64,000 bases of DNA, from positions 62,001-126,000 of the forward strand of contig NZ_BMZO01000007.1 in assembly GCF_014652835.1 (NCBI RefSeq), read 5' to 3'. The position numbers and the translations under genes were made by a program. This document shows positions 50,117-60,221 of the stretch, one piece after another; position 1 is the first letter of the stretch, and every line of letters starts with the position of its first letter. The notes beneath the pieces were generated by a model, which worked only from the letters and a program-made list of their open reading frames with translations, was not told the origin of the DNA and ran no database searches. Origin of the DNA: Limoniibacter endophyticus. GTDB lineage: Bacteria; Pseudomonadota; Alphaproteobacteria; Rhizobiales; Rhizobiaceae.

Positions 50117-50800
50117 ATGACAAGCCGCACGCTTCTCGTCGTTGATGACGACAACGATTTCCGCGAAAGCCTCGTTGAACATCTGTCGCCTTATGACGAA
50201 TTTGAGCTGATCCAGGAAGATAGTGCGACGAAGGCCATCAATGCCGTCAAGGCGAACAAGGTCGATCTGCTGATCATGGATATTGGCCTGCCTGATATGG
50301 ATGGCCGCGAAGCGGTGAAGATCATGCGCCGCAACGGCTTCAAATCACCAATCGTCATGCTGACGGGCCATAATACGGATTCCGACACAATTCTGGGTCT
50401 CGAAGCTGGCGCAAATGACTACGTTGCCAAGCCGCTGCGTTTCGCCGTGTTGCTGGCCCGCATTCGCGCCCAACTTCGGCAGCACGAGAATAGCGAGGAC
50501 GCAACCTTTGCGGTTGGCCCGTATACCTTCAAACCAAGCCAGAAGGTGCTGATCGAGATCGATGGCAAGAAAATTCGTCTCACCGAGAAAGAAGCCGCGA
50601 TCATCAAATATCTATATCGCGCCGGGCAGAAGGTGGTAACGCGCGATGTGCTTCTGGAAGAAGTCTGGGGATACAACTCCGGCGTCACCACTCATACGCT
50701 CGAAACGCACGTCTATCGCTTGCGCCAGAAGATCGAGCGTGATCCATCCAATGCGCGCATACTCGTGACGGAAAGCGGCGGATACAAGCTTATCCCCTGA
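50117..50800 (+). CDS. cenR: OmpR-family response regulator, CenR/OtpR type
   Basis: DNA-binding response regulator controlling cell-envelope and division functions. The 227-residue product from MTSRTLLVVDDDND has the receiver domain with acidic D10-D12 and phospho-accepting D55 (IMDIGLPD), and a lysine in VAKPLRF. A winged-helix domain follows (about 130-227, with VTTHTLETHVYRLRQKI). The following cyclic-nucleotide-binding gene is the arrangement of Brucella OtpR/CenR. The frame extends to 50054; the start is inferred from the family. Gene name rests on resemblance and context. Confidence 0.82.
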   Translation: MTSRTLLVVDDDNDFRESLVEHLSPYDEFELIQEDSATKAINAVKANKVDLLIMDIGLPDMDGREAVKIMRRNGFKSPIVMLTGHNTDSDTILGLEAGANDYVAKPLRFAVLLARIRAQLRQHENSEDATFAVGPYTFKPSQKVLIEIDGKKIRLTEKEAAIIKYLYRAGQKVVTRDVLLEEVWGYNSGVTTHTLETHVYRLRQKIERDPSNARILVTESGGYKLIP

Positions 50801-50898
50801 GCCAGGCAATTGAGGGGAAATTATGCATAAGGGCAGGCTATTGGGAATGCCGTTGAGGTCAGTGCTTCAACCACGATGTCGCAAAAACGGGCGACTCC

Positions 50899-51357
50899 AT
50901 GGGGCTTGAGGAAGACATTTTTCTGCTGCGCAAAATCGAGCTGTTCGCAAGCTTCGACAACGAACCTCTGCGGCTGCTTGCGTTTGGCGCAGAGAAAATG
51001 CAGCTCAAGCGTGGAACCACGCTCTTTCAAGAAGGTGACACCTCTGACAGCGCCTATCTCGTCATGCATGGCGGCATTGATCTCATGCGCGCCCATGGCG
51101 ATCAAGAATTCACCGTCGAATCAGTAAGCTCCGGCGCATTGATCGACGAAATGGCCCTGATCACGCGAATGACGCGCTCAGCCAGTGCCATCACCCGCAC
51201 CAATTGCGAACTGATGCGCATTGGACGCAGCCAATTCCGACGGATTCTCGAGGAATATCCGCAGCTGGCAGCAAACCTACACGAGGTAATCACGCGACGT
51301 TTTCAGGAAATGGTCGCGCGGATGAGTGAAGTCCAGTCTCGTTTGGGTGACGACTGA
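50899..51357 (+). CDS. Cyclic-nucleotide-binding domain protein
   Basis: A 152-residue single-domain CRP-like cNMP-binding protein without a helix-turn-helix. It has KIELFASFDNEPLRLLAFGAE, the binding-pocket region GALIDEMALITRMTRSASAIT, and a C-terminal helix with HEVITRRFQEMVARM. Such stand-alone domains, called PKA-regulatory-subunit-like in some annotations, may sense cAMP or another nucleotide. It is 98 bases after cenR, which suggests co-regulation. The binding pocket is of the canonical pattern E-x-A-L, with Arg. Confidence 0.88.
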   Translation: MGLEEDIFLLRKIELFASFDNEPLRLLAFGAEKMQLKRGTTLFQEGDTSDSAYLVMHGGIDLMRAHGDQEFTVESVSSGALIDEMALITRMTRSASAITRTNCELMRIGRSQFRRILEEYPQLAANLHEVITRRFQEMVARMSEVQSRLGDD

Positions 51358-51359
51358 TC

Positions 51360-52172
51360 TCAGCCGATCGAAGGATCGAAGCGCCCCAGGACCGGCACGT
51401 GATCCGACGGGCGGTCCCAGCCGCGTGCCTCGCGCAATATCTGCAAGTCGCCGAAGCCAGGCGCAAGATTGGCAGAGGACCATATGTGATCCAGTCTGCG
51501 CCCGCGGTCCGCGGCGCTCCAGTCACGCGCGCGATAGCTCCACCATGTGTAGAGCTTCTGGTCGGCAGGCACGCGCTCTCGCATCAAATCGACCCAGCCG
51601 CTCTTTTTGCGCATATCCTCGAAGGTTTCCGTCTCGACCGGCGTATGACTGACGACTTTGAGGAGTTGCTTATGCGACCAGACGTCGTGCTCGAGCGGAG
51701 CGATATTAAGATCGCCAACGAGGATCGATGCGGTCCTGTCCGATTGTTCGGCATAAATCGCTCGCATTTCTTCCAGAAAATCCAGCTTGTGCTTGAACTT
51801 TGGATTAACCGCTACGTCGGGTTCGTCACCACCGGCGGGAATATAGAAATTATGAAGGATGATCGACTTGCCATCGCTGTCGAAACGCGTCGAAATATGA
51901 CGGGTATCGTCAATATCGCAAAATCGGCGCCGTTCAACCAGCTCAAGCGGCAGCTTAGAGATGGTGGCGACGCCGTGATACCCCTTCTGGCCGCTGATTG
52001 CGATGTGGGGATAACCAAGATCATGGAATGCTTGAAGCGGAAAGAGATCGTCAGGACATTTGGTTTCCTGGAGGCACAAAATCTCAGGCTGATATGTCTT
52101 CAGGAAATGCTCGACAATAGGCAGGCGCAAGCGTACCGAATTGATATTCCACGTGGCAAGGGTAAAAGGCAT
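51360..52172 (-). CDS. xth: Exodeoxyribonuclease III
   Basis: AP endonuclease and 3'-5' exonuclease of the EEP fold in base excision repair. The 270-residue protein has WNINSVRLR at the N-terminus, LCLQETKC with the metal-binding glutamate, GDLNIAP and the catalytic SDHVPVLG (Asp-His) near the C-terminus. It is convergent with the cyclic-nucleotide-binding gene (2-base gap). Close in context to the lolA gene, upstream on the same strand. Confidence 0.95.
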   Translation of the reverse strand: MPFTLATWNINSVRLRLPIVEHFLKTYQPEILCLQETKCPDDLFPLQAFHDLGYPHIAISGQKGYHGVATISKLPLELVERRRFCDIDDTRHISTRFDSDGKSIILHNFYIPAGGDEPDVAVNPKFKHKLDFLEEMRAIYAEQSDRTASILVGDLNIAPLEHDVWSHKQLLKVVSHTPVETETFEDMRKKSGWVDLMRERVPADQKLYTWWSYRARDWSAADRGRRLDHIWSSANLAPGFGDLQILREARGWDRPSDHVPVLGRFDPSIG

Positions 52173-52238
52173 TTGAGCGTCCAGGCAATCTTATCGAATT
52201 GCGGTGAACCTGACAGCGCGCGCTCCCACATGCAAGAA

Positions 52239-52261
52239 GCCCGCGACCTCCGATCGCGGGC
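52239..52261 (-). terminator. Probable lolA terminator
   Basis: GCCCGCGA (52239-52246) and TCGCGGGC (52254-52261) are perfect arms with a 7-base loop, 30 bases after the lolA stop on the minus strand, followed by TTCTTGC. The xth start lies beyond. Strength is moderate because the T-run is short. Confidence 0.65.
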
Positions 52262-52291
52262 ATACCTGAATACGCACAGTTTATAAGAGCG

Positions 52292-52957
52292 TCATCCCTT
52301 GCGGCGCTGCTCATTGACGACGCGATTACGTTTGTAATCGATGACGAACATACCCGGATCCAAACTTACGCCCTGCTGCACGTTGAAGATCATCACCGTG
52401 GTATCCTTGCCCTGCGCGTCCGTAATGGTCCACTGACGCAACTCATAATTCTTCGGATCAAACATCATCGTAATGCGTGAGTTTCCAAATACCTGACGAT
52501 CAGCAATCTGGATAGTTGTCAGGTCTGGCTCTTCCTTGACATTTGTGACACGCCCGCCCGAAAGGTCGATCCGTTCGTCAAGCAAAAGCTTGAGCGGCGT
52601 CTTCGAAAGCGGATAGAGGTCCGACGTGTTGAGCTTGCGATTATCGATCACAACAGACGTGCCGTCCGAAATTACCTTGTAGGATGAAGGCGCTTCATAG
52701 TCGAAACGGATCTTGCCCGGTCGCGAGATGTAGAACTTGCCGCCGGTCTGCTCGCCGCGCGGACCAAACTGAACGAACTCGCCAGCCATCGTTTTTACAG
52801 ACGAGAAATGATTAGCAATCTGCTGTGCCTGTGCCGGTGCGCCTTGCGCGAAAGCCGGAAAGCTGATGAGCGAGCCGGTCGCGGCCGTACCGAAGAGCAC
52901 CAAGCCCAACGCGAGCGCGTCGCGGCGGGACATATTGGCGATATCGAGTTTAGTCAT
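52292..52957 (-). CDS. lolA: Outer-membrane lipoprotein carrier LolA-like protein
   Basis: Periplasmic chaperone that takes lipoproteins from LolCDE to the outer membrane. The 221-residue precursor has a signal peptide with the twin arginine NMSRRDALALG and a cleavage site near AFAQ (residue 37-38). The mature part has the LolA core VKTMAGEFVQFGPRGEQTGG, ISRPGKIRFDYEAP and PLKLLLDERIDL. Length is normal. A second ATG at residue 9 would still keep the signal. It precedes xth and follows ftsK on the same strand. Confidence 0.9.
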   Translation of the reverse strand: MTKLDIANMSRRDALALGLVLFGTAATGSLISFPAFAQGAPAQAQQIANHFSSVKTMAGEFVQFGPRGEQTGGKFYISRPGKIRFDYEAPSSYKVISDGTSVVIDNRKLNTSDLYPLSKTPLKLLLDERIDLSGGRVTNVKEEPDLTTIQIADRQVFGNSRITMMFDPKNYELRQWTITDAQGKDTTVMIFNVQQGVSLDPGMFVIDYKRNRVVNEQRRKG

Positions 52958-53024
52958 CGAAAGCTCCGGTTGTTCCTGTCTTGCCGTGCTACTCCCCTAC
53001 TGGGGCTGAATTTTGGCACCTGGC

Positions 53025-55844
53025 TTATATGTGATCCTGCTCGGTCGGCACGAGAATCTCGCGCTTTCCGGCGTGGTTTGCTGGACCAATAACGCCTTCC
53101 TGCTCCATTCGTTCAATGATCGAGGCAGCGCGGTTATAGCCGATGCCAAGGCGACGCTGGATATAGGATGTGGAAGCCTTGCCGTCTCGCAGAACAATGG
53201 CAACGGCCTTGTCGTACGGATCGTCTGAATCGTCCATATTGCCGCTATTGCCACCGCCTGAGCCGGAATTACCGCCATCGTCCTCGCCATCATCTTCCGT
53301 GACCGCGTCGAGATATTGCGGGACGCCCTGCACTTTGAGATGCGCCACAACCTGTTCGACTTCCTCATCAGAAACAAAGGGGCCATGCACGCGAGTGATG
53401 CGCCCGCCGCCCGCCATATAGAGCATGTCGCCCATGCCCAACAGCTGTTCGGCGCCCTGCTCGGACAGAATGGTACGGCTGTCGATCTTGGAGGTCACCT
53501 GGAAGGAGATACGTGTCGGGAAGTTAGCCTTGATCGTTCCGGTGATGACGTCAACAGAAGGACGTTGCGTTGCCATGATCACATGGATACCTGCTGCGCG
53601 CGCCATCTGCGCAAGACGCTGGACGGTACCTTCGATGTCCTTGCCTGCAACCATCATCAAGTCCGCCATCTCGTCAATGATGACGACGATGAAGGGCATC
53701 GGCTCGAGATCAAGATCCTCCGTCTCGTAGATAGCCTCCCCTGTTTCGCGATCGAATCCGGTCTGCACGGTGCGGGTGATGGTTTCGCCCTTCTGCTGCG
53801 CCAGCTTGACCTTCTGATTGAAGCCTTCCACGTTGCGCACGCCGACTTTGGACATCTTGCGATAACGGTCCTCCATCTCGCGCACTGTCCATTTTAGCGC
53901 GACTACCGCTTTTTTCGGATCGGTAACGACCGGCGTCAGGAGGTGCGGGATACCATCATAGACCGACAGTTCCAGCATTTTCGGATCGATCATGATCAGA
54001 CGGCACTGCTCCGGCGTCATACGATAGAGCAGCGACAGGATCATCGTGTTGATCGCTACTGACTTACCCGAGCCGGTCGTACCGGCGACAAGCAGATGGG
54101 GCATCTTGGCAAGATCGGCAATGACGGAATCGCCGTTGATTGTCTTACCCAGACCGATGGCGAGCTTTGCCTTGCTGGTATCAAAATCTTTGCTGGCCAG
54201 AATTTCCCGCAAATATACCGTCTCGCGTTTTGCGTTCGGCAGTTCGATGCCAATGGCATTCCGACCCGGCACAACAGCCACACGCGCCGCGATGGCGCTC
54301 ATCGAGCGAGCAATGTCATCAGCCAGACCAATGACCCGCGACGACTTGATACCAGGAGCTGGCTCCAACTCGTAAAGCGTGACGACCGGACCCGGGCGCA
54401 CCTGAATGATCTCGCCCTTGACGCCAAAGTCTTCCAGAACACCCTCAAGCAGGCGTGCATTCTGTTCCAGCGCGTCCTGCGAAAGCAGCGGATCGCGGGC
54501 AATACTCTTGGGCTCGGTGAGGAAATGCAGCGAGGGCAGCTCAAAGCCATCCGGTGTAATGAACGATGCCTGCGCTTCGCGCTGCACGCGCACGCTGGGC
54601 TTCGGCGCCGGTGGCGGCGTCGCGACGCGGTTTGCCCCCGCGCCAGCCCTTTGCGCAGCGGACAGCTCAGCGGCGCGCACCGCCTGGGGTCCTCGCGTGG
54701 GAACTTGGCGTACCTCCGCGCGACGTTCCATGGCAGGTTCATCTACGAGGTCGAAGGGTGGTTCGTCGTCGTAATCGTCGTCCTGATCAATATTATAGGC
54801 GTTTGCCGAAGAAGCACGCGGATTTGGCATGTCCCCGCGCGGATTGATAGCCAGCAAGCCGGAGCGGCCCGGTTCCGGCCTTTCATCATCCAGATCGAAG
54901 TCGAGTTCACTTTCCGCAAGACGGCTATAGCCATCGTCGAAGTCCGGCTCAACGCGGATGCGCGGCTCGTGACCTTGAACTGGATAAGTGGCAGCCCGTG
55001 CAGGCCTGGCCGGCTGCTCCGGCTCGACCTCGATATAATTGTCCTCGACCGCGTCTTCAAAATCTTCGTAGTACTCTTCGGACGCGGCTCGCCGGCCAAG
55101 ACCTGCTGAGGATTTTCGATTGAGTTTCAGAGTCCGACGGACGGAGGCGCTTACGGACAACCACCAGTGCGTCATCAGCCCGATAAATGCATTCCCTTCG
55201 TCTTCCTCGTCCTCATCGAAATCGTCTTCCTCCTCTTGAACAGCCGCTTTGCGAGCCACCTTCGCCTCAGGCTCGCGCTGACCAATCATACCTGACGCAA
55301 AAATAAGAAGGTAGAGAGCGGGCGCAAGAAGGAAGGCGGCGATGACCGAGGCGACGAGGCCGGTCGGATAGCGGCCGATGAAAAGGGCTGGCAGTTTCAG
55401 AACCATGTCACCGAATACGCCCCCCAGACCAGTGGGCAGCGGCCAGCTTGGCGGAGGCGTCACACAGCCAGCGATCGCTGCTGCAAGGATAGCGCCGCCC
55501 AGCCAAGAAAGAATGCGCATCGGTTTGCGATCGACCCCTCGGGCCGCAAAGAAAAGGTAGGCCCAGGCGACCGCGGGAACGAGCAACATGAGCGAGCCGA
55601 TGCCGAAGAATTGCATGGCAAGGTCGGAAAACACAGCCCCCGGATAACCGACGGCGTTGGAGATCGGATTGTCCGTGGCGTGACTGAAGCTTGGATCGGC
55701 AACGTTCCAGGTCCCAAGCGAAGCGACGCCAAGCGCAATCAGCCCGAAAAGACCCAAACCGGATAATCGCCCGGCCTGACGCAGGAAGAAGGCCTTGATG
55801 CCATATCCTGTTTCATCATGCGCGATGGGTGTGGCTGAACGCAT
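53025..55844 (-). CDS. ftsK: DNA translocase FtsK
   Basis: Membrane-anchored hexameric DNA pump that clears the chromosome terminus from the division septum and activates XerCD. The 939-residue protein has four membrane segments (about 20-185), an acidic, disordered linker (190-420), and a RecA-like motor with Walker A GTTGSGKS at about 588-595 and Walker [12 protein letters not shown]. The C-terminal winged-helix gamma domain (about 870-935, [21 protein letters not shown]) reads the KOPS DNA. A CtrA-type box lies 80-96 bases before the start. It is not followed closely by another gene except lolA (67 bases). Confidence 0.96.
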   Translation of the reverse strand: MRSATPIAHDETGYGIKAFFLRQAGRLSGLGLFGLIALGVASLGTWNVADPSFSHATDNPISNAVGYPGAVFSDLAMQFFGIGSLMLLVPAVAWAYLFFAARGVDRKPMRILSWLGGAILAAAIAGCVTPPPSWPLPTGLGGVFGDMVLKLPALFIGRYPTGLVASVIAAFLLAPALYLLIFASGMIGQREPEAKVARKAAVQEEEDDFDEDEEDEGNAFIGLMTHWWLSVSASVRRTLKLNRKSSAGLGRRAASEEYYEDFEDAVEDNYIEVEPEQPARPARAATYPVQGHEPRIRVEPDFDDGYSRLAESELDFDLDDERPEPGRSGLLAINPRGDMPNPRASSANAYNIDQDDDYDDEPPFDLVDEPAMERRAEVRQVPTRGPQAVRAAELSAAQRAGAGANRVATPPPAPKPSVRVQREAQASFITPDGFELPSLHFLTEPKSIARDPLLSQDALEQNARLLEGVLEDFGVKGEIIQVRPGPVVTLYELEPAPGIKSSRVIGLADDIARSMSAIAARVAVVPGRNAIGIELPNAKRETVYLREILASKDFDTSKAKLAIGLGKTINGDSVIADLAKMPHLLVAGTTGSGKSVAINTMILSLLYRMTPEQCRLIMIDPKMLELSVYDGIPHLLTPVVTDPKKAVVALKWTVREMEDRYRKMSKVGVRNVEGFNQKVKLAQQKGETITRTVQTGFDRETGEAIYETEDLDLEPMPFIVVIIDEMADLMMVAGKDIEGTVQRLAQMARAAGIHVIMATQRPSVDVITGTIKANFPTRISFQVTSKIDSRTILSEQGAEQLLGMGDMLYMAGGGRITRVHGPFVSDEEVEQVVAHLKVQGVPQYLDAVTEDDGEDDGGNSGSGGGNSGNMDDSDDPYDKAVAIVLRDGKASTSYIQRRLGIGYNRAASIIERMEQEGVIGPANHAGKREILVPTEQDHI

Positions 55845-55924
55845 CGAACGACCTCGTCTACTATATGCAACGATCCCGAAGGGATCATCAGGTGAGAATC
55901 AGGCACACCATAGGGCAGCGATGG

Positions 55925-55940
55925 TTAAGACAGTTTTAAC
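55925..55940. promoter_or_regulatory. CtrA-type box (TTAA-N7-TTAAC) before ftsK
   Basis: TTAA (55925-55928), seven bases, TTAAC (55936-55940) matches the full CtrA consensus. It sits in a palindrome ATGGTTAA-N7-TTAACCAT (55921-55943), so the box reads on both strands. It lies 80-96 bases upstream of the ftsK start. CtrA is the master cell-cycle regulator of alphaproteobacteria; binding here is inference. Confidence 0.65.
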
Positions 55941-55966
55941 CATGACGAGATGTTGAACATGAAAGA

Positions 55967-55986
55967 ACCCGGCGCAATGGCCGGGT
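55967..55986 (-). terminator. amtB terminator
   Basis: ACCCGGC (55967-55973) and GCCGGGT (55980-55986) form a perfect 7-bp stem with a 6-base loop, 25 bases after the amtB stop on the minus strand, followed by TCTTTC. A probable Rho-independent terminator. Confidence 0.75.
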
Positions 55987-56010
55987 CCCTCTACTTCTAT
56001 GGATGCGAAC

Positions 56011-57366
56011 CTACGAATGATAGGCGGCTTCGCCATGCGTGGCGAGATCCAGGCCCTGAACTTCTTCCTCCACCGTGGGACGCAAGCCGACGATCACATC
56101 GACGACCTTGTAGAGGATAGCCGATATGACACCGCACCAGACGATGGTGATCAGGACGCCCTTGAGCTGGGTCCAGAACTGGCCAGCCATCGAACCATCG
56201 TCGCCGAATCCGACACCGCCAAGACCAGGCGCCATGAAGATGGCGACGCCAAGAGCACCGACGATACCGCCAATGCCGTGAATGCCAAAGACGTCCAGCG
56301 AGTCATCATAGCCGAGCTTGACCTTGACGACCGCCACGAAGAAGTAACAGGCGATCGAAGAAATCGCACCCAGCACGATGGCGCCGACAGGACCCACAGA
56401 GCCGCAGGCTGGCGTGATGGCTACGAGGCCGGCGATCATGCCGGAGACAGCGCCGAGCATCGATGCTTTGCCGCGCGAAAGCGCTTCGATCAGCGACCAC
56501 GCTACAATACCACCAGCGGTTGCCGTAAACGTATTGATCATGGGCAGCGTCGCACCGGCATTCGCTTCCAGGTTGGAGCCGACATTGAAGCCGAACCAAC
56601 CAACCCACAGCATCGCGGCACCGACCATGGTCAGGGTCATCGAGTGCGGGGCCATGTTGTCCTTGCCGTAATTGTGGCGCTTGCCGATGATGATAGCGCC
56701 GACGAGAGCCGCGATACCGGCATTGATATGAACGACTGTACCACCGGCGAAGTCGACCGCGCCCATGTTGAAAATCAGACCGTTTGCGTCCCATACCATG
56801 TGTGCGACCGGGAAGTAGACGAAGGTCAGCCAGAGAATCACGAAGAGAACAACGGCCGAAAACTTGACGCGTTCGGCGAAGCCTCCGACGATGAGCGCCG
56901 GGGTCAGTGCGGCGAAGGTCATCTGAAAGCAGATGAACAGATATTCAGGGATAACGACGCCGTCCGTAAAGGTTGCGGCAGTCGACTCGACCGTCACCCC
57001 TGACAGAAAGAGCTTTCCGAAGCCGCCAAAGAAAGCGTTGGTCGAGCCACCGAAGGCGAAGGAGTAGCCGTAAAGCACCCAGACGATCATTGCCACAGCG
57101 CCGATCATCGTCGTCTGCATGAGCACCGACAGCATGTTTTTTGTGCGAACAAGCCCGCCATAGAACAGGCCGATACCGGGCACGAGCATGAAGAGGACAA
57201 GGATCGTTGAGATCATCATCCAGGAAATATCTCCCTTGTCCATAACTTCCGCGGGCGCCGGTGCGGCGTCTTGAGCAAAAGCAGCGTTCAGGCCGAATGC
57301 ACCAAGCGCCAGAACAGTCGACAGCGCGGTGCGCCAACCCTGCTTGAATTGAATTGCGTTGTTCAT
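56011..57366 (-). CDS. amtB: Ammonium transporter AmtB
   Basis: Inner-membrane trimeric channel for ammonium. The 451-residue precursor has a signal-like N-terminus (to about residue 31, AFAQDAA) and eleven membrane segments. Motifs include FYGGLVRTKNML, the pore region with DFAGGTVVHINAGIAALVGA (the first pore histidine) and a later FGIHGIGGIVGALGV (the second). The C-terminal tail DLATHGEAAYHS is that of GlnK-regulated AmtB. It follows glnK by 23 bases behind AGGGGAAAA, forming the usual glnK-amtB operon. Confidence 0.97.
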   Translation of the reverse strand: MNNAIQFKQGWRTALSTVLALGAFGLNAAFAQDAAPAPAEVMDKGDISWMMISTILVLFMLVPGIGLFYGGLVRTKNMLSVLMQTTMIGAVAMIVWVLYGYSFAFGGSTNAFFGGFGKLFLSGVTVESTAATFTDGVVIPEYLFICFQMTFAALTPALIVGGFAERVKFSAVVLFVILWLTFVYFPVAHMVWDANGLIFNMGAVDFAGGTVVHINAGIAALVGAIIIGKRHNYGKDNMAPHSMTLTMVGAAMLWVGWFGFNVGSNLEANAGATLPMINTFTATAGGIVAWSLIEALSRGKASMLGAVSGMIAGLVAITPACGSVGPVGAIVLGAISSIACYFFVAVVKVKLGYDDSLDVFGIHGIGGIVGALGVAIFMAPGLGGVGFGDDGSMAGQFWTQLKGVLITIVWCGVISAILYKVVDVIVGLRPTVEEEVQGLDLATHGEAAYHS

Positions 57367-57389
57367 TGAGTTTTCCCCTGAGCCCGGCG

Positions 57390-57830
<441 letters not shown>

Positions 57831-57970
57831 AACCGAAATAAAAACGACAAATACATGAATTTACGTAGAAATTTAATCTAATCGCCTATTTTCGCAGCAG
57901 AGGGACGGCACCCAGTATGCCTAATCTTTATGCAATCATAAGCAACAACTTGGTTTCCCCCCACATTTGC

Positions 57971-58831
57971 CTACTTTGTACGCAGGCGCATAAGCCCTTC
58001 TTGCACCGTCGACGCAATGAGCAGGCCCGCACGAGTATAAAGCGCACCGCGCGTAAATCCACGTGAGCTACCGGCCCATGGGCTGTCTTGCGTATAGAGA
58101 ATCCAGTCGTCCAGCCGATCTTGGCGATGAAACCACATTGCGTGATCCAGGCTGGCCATCTGCAAGCGCGGGTCAAACACGCCCCCACCGTGCGGAAAAG
58201 TTGCCGTGTCGAGAAGTGTCATGTCGGAGAGATAGGCGAGCGCCGCGGATTGGATTCGCGGATCTTCGACTGGCTCCTGCATCTTGACCCAGACATGCTG
58301 AACGGGGGGGAGCTTTTCGGTGCTTGTATAGTGCTCAGGGAAGACGGGACGTAGTTCGAGCGGCCTATCTCTTTTAAAATAGCGACGAATCGGTTCTGGG
58401 ACATTGTCCATTCGTTCAAGCATCTGCCGCAACGAGAGCAGTTCTTCCGGCTGAGGAATACCCGACGGCAAGTCAACTTGATGCTCCAATCCCTGCTCAT
58501 GCGCCTGGAAAGAAGCCTCGAGGGAAAAGATCGCATCTCCGCGCTGGCTGGCAACGACACGCCGCGTGGTGAAGCTCTTGCCGTCGCGAATCCTGTCCAC
58601 CGCGTAGAGGATGGGTACGTTCGGATCGCCCGGCCGCATGAAATAGCAGTGAAGGGAATGCACCAATCGCTCTTGCTCGACTGTCCTTTGTGCGGCGAGT
58701 AATGCCTGTCCGATCACCTGCCCACCGAAGACGCGCTGCCAACTGGTGTTGGGACTGATGCCCCGGTAGAGAATTGGATCGATCGTCTCGATGTCGAGAA
58801 TGTTCAAGAACGCATCCATGGATGTTGGCAT
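57971..58831 (-). CDS. tesB: Acyl-CoA thioesterase II
   Basis: Double-hotdog hydrolase releasing fatty acids from acyl-CoA. The 286-residue product (or from the ATG at 58819) has NTSWQRVFGGQVIGQALLAA, LHCYFMRPGDPNVPILY and the second-domain SLDHAMWFHRQ, with the catalytic aspartate and Gln/Thr group of the TesB fold. It is divergent from the UbiH-type gene. The intergenic region before glnK (57729-57970) is downstream of it. Confidence 0.95.
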   Translation of the reverse strand: MPTSMDAFLNILDIETIDPILYRGISPNTSWQRVFGGQVIGQALLAAQRTVEQERLVHSLHCYFMRPGDPNVPILYAVDRIRDGKSFTTRRVVASQRGDAIFSLEASFQAHEQGLEHQVDLPSGIPQPEELLSLRQMLERMDNVPEPIRRYFKRDRPLELRPVFPEHYTSTEKLPPVQHVWVKMQEPVEDPRIQSAALAYLSDMTLLDTATFPHGGGVFDPRLQMASLDHAMWFHRQDRLDDWILYTQDSPWAGSSRGFTRGALYTRAGLLIASTVQEGLMRLRTK

Positions 58832-58943
58832 CCGGTCGGCCCACCTTTAATGAATCAGTCGCCCCAGATAATGGGCTGGAGGAGCCGGCGACAAGGCCCT
58901 ATGTAAAGGCAAGAGATTCAATCCCGGACGAAGAGGACAAGAC

Positions 58944-60188
58944 ATGACCCAGAACGGCGCTCTTGGAGGGGAAAGCAGGATAGACATCGTCGTTGCGGGC
59001 GCGGGTTATGTTGGACTGGCCACCGCAGTGGCCATTGCACAAGCACAGCCCGGCCTCACTGTCCGGATCATTGATGCAGCACCAGAAGGCGCTTGGCAGA
59101 AGGATCAGCGTGCGTCGGCGATAGCAGCAGCAGCCTGCCGGATGCTTGAGCGCCTCGGTTGCTGGTCGGATATTGCCCCGCATGCGCAGGCGATTACCGA
59201 GATGATTGTCACCGATTCCAAGACCGCCGACCCGGTGCGCCCTGTGCTGCTGACTTTCTCTGGCGAGGTCGAGGCAGGTGAGCCTTTCGCCCATATGGTG
59301 CCGAACAAGGAGCTGAACGCCGCGCTGCGCGCCAAAGCCGAAGCTCTCGGGATCAAACTGACTGAGGGCGTGTCCGTGACGGATTTCGTCACCGAACCCA
59401 CGTTCACGCGTCTGACTCTGTCGCATGGAGAGACCGTCGAAGCCAGTCTGCTGATTGCCGCGGACGGCGTAAAATCTCGTTTGCGTGAAAAAGCAGGCAT
59501 TCGCACGGTGCACTGGGATTACGGCCAGTCTGGCATCGTCTGCACTGTCGCGCATGAACGCCCGCATCATGGCCGTGCCGTCGAACACTTTTTACCCGCT
59601 GGCCCCTTTGCCATTCTGCCTCTGACCGGAAATCGTTCTTCGATTGTCTGGACGGAAAAGACGACTGAAGCTGACCGTCTCGTCGGCGCCGATCCGCTGA
59701 TCTTTGAAAGTGAGCTGGAGCTGCGTTTCGGTCTTGAACTGGGTGAAATCCGCGCGGAAGGCAAGCCACGCGCCTTTCCTCTGTCCTTGACCCTGGCACG
59801 CGATTTCGTACGTCCCCGCTTCGCGCTGGTAGGCGACGCAGCACACGGCATCCATCCCATTGCAGGCCAGGGACTGAACCTCGGCTTTAAGGATGCGGCA
59901 GCTCTGGCGGAAACCGTGGTGGAAGCCGCCCGCCTCGGTCAGGATGTCGGCGCGCTGGACATACTGGAGAACTACCAGCGTTGGCGCCGCTTCGACACTT
60001 TGCGAATGGGTGCGACCACCGATGTTCTGAACCGGCTCTTTTCCAACGAATCCACCTTGTTGCGCAGTATCCGCGACATTGGCCTTGGTCTTGTTGAGCG
60101 TATGCCCCCTCTCAAGTCCTATTTCATTGACCAAGCAGCGAGCCAAGAAAGAAACGAACCGCGTTTGCTGCAAGGGGAAGCGATCTGA
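58944..60188 (+). CDS. FAD-dependent ubiquinone hydroxylase (UbiH/UbiF/UbiL type)
   Basis: Flavin monooxygenase of the UbiH/COQ6 family acting on a ring carbon in ubiquinone synthesis. The 414-residue protein has the dinucleotide-binding VVAGAGYVGLATAVAIA (16-32), the DG motif ADGVKSRLREKAGI and the second FAD block ALVGDAAHGIHPIAGQGLNL. Regioselectivity (C1, C5 or C6) cannot be told from sequence. Divergent from tesB and upstream of osmC. Confidence 0.88.
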   Translation: MTQNGALGGESRIDIVVAGAGYVGLATAVAIAQAQPGLTVRIIDAAPEGAWQKDQRASAIAAAACRMLERLGCWSDIAPHAQAITEMIVTDSKTADPVRPVLLTFSGEVEAGEPFAHMVPNKELNAALRAKAEALGIKLTEGVSVTDFVTEPTFTRLTLSHGETVEASLLIAADGVKSRLREKAGIRTVHWDYGQSGIVCTVAHERPHHGRAVEHFLPAGPFAILPLTGNRSSIVWTEKTTEADRLVGADPLIFESELELRFGLELGEIRAEGKPRAFPLSLTLARDFVRPRFALVGDAAHGIHPIAGQGLNLGFKDAAALAETVVEAARLGQDVGALDILENYQRWRRFDTLRMGATTDVLNRLFSNESTLLRSIRDIGLGLVERMPPLKSYFIDQAASQERNEPRLLQGEAI

Positions 60189-60221
60189 AATCGTTGGGAA
60201 CCCAATGCAGAACCGAAGCGT

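Noticed and set aside
54096-55109. 337-codon plus-strand ORF inside ftsK
   Set aside because: Antisense to the linker and motor of ftsK; composition rich in Arg/His/Leu and no motif.
55999-57003. 334-codon plus-strand ORF opposite amtB
   Set aside because: Asp/Arg/His-rich shadow of a membrane-protein gene, with no family pattern.
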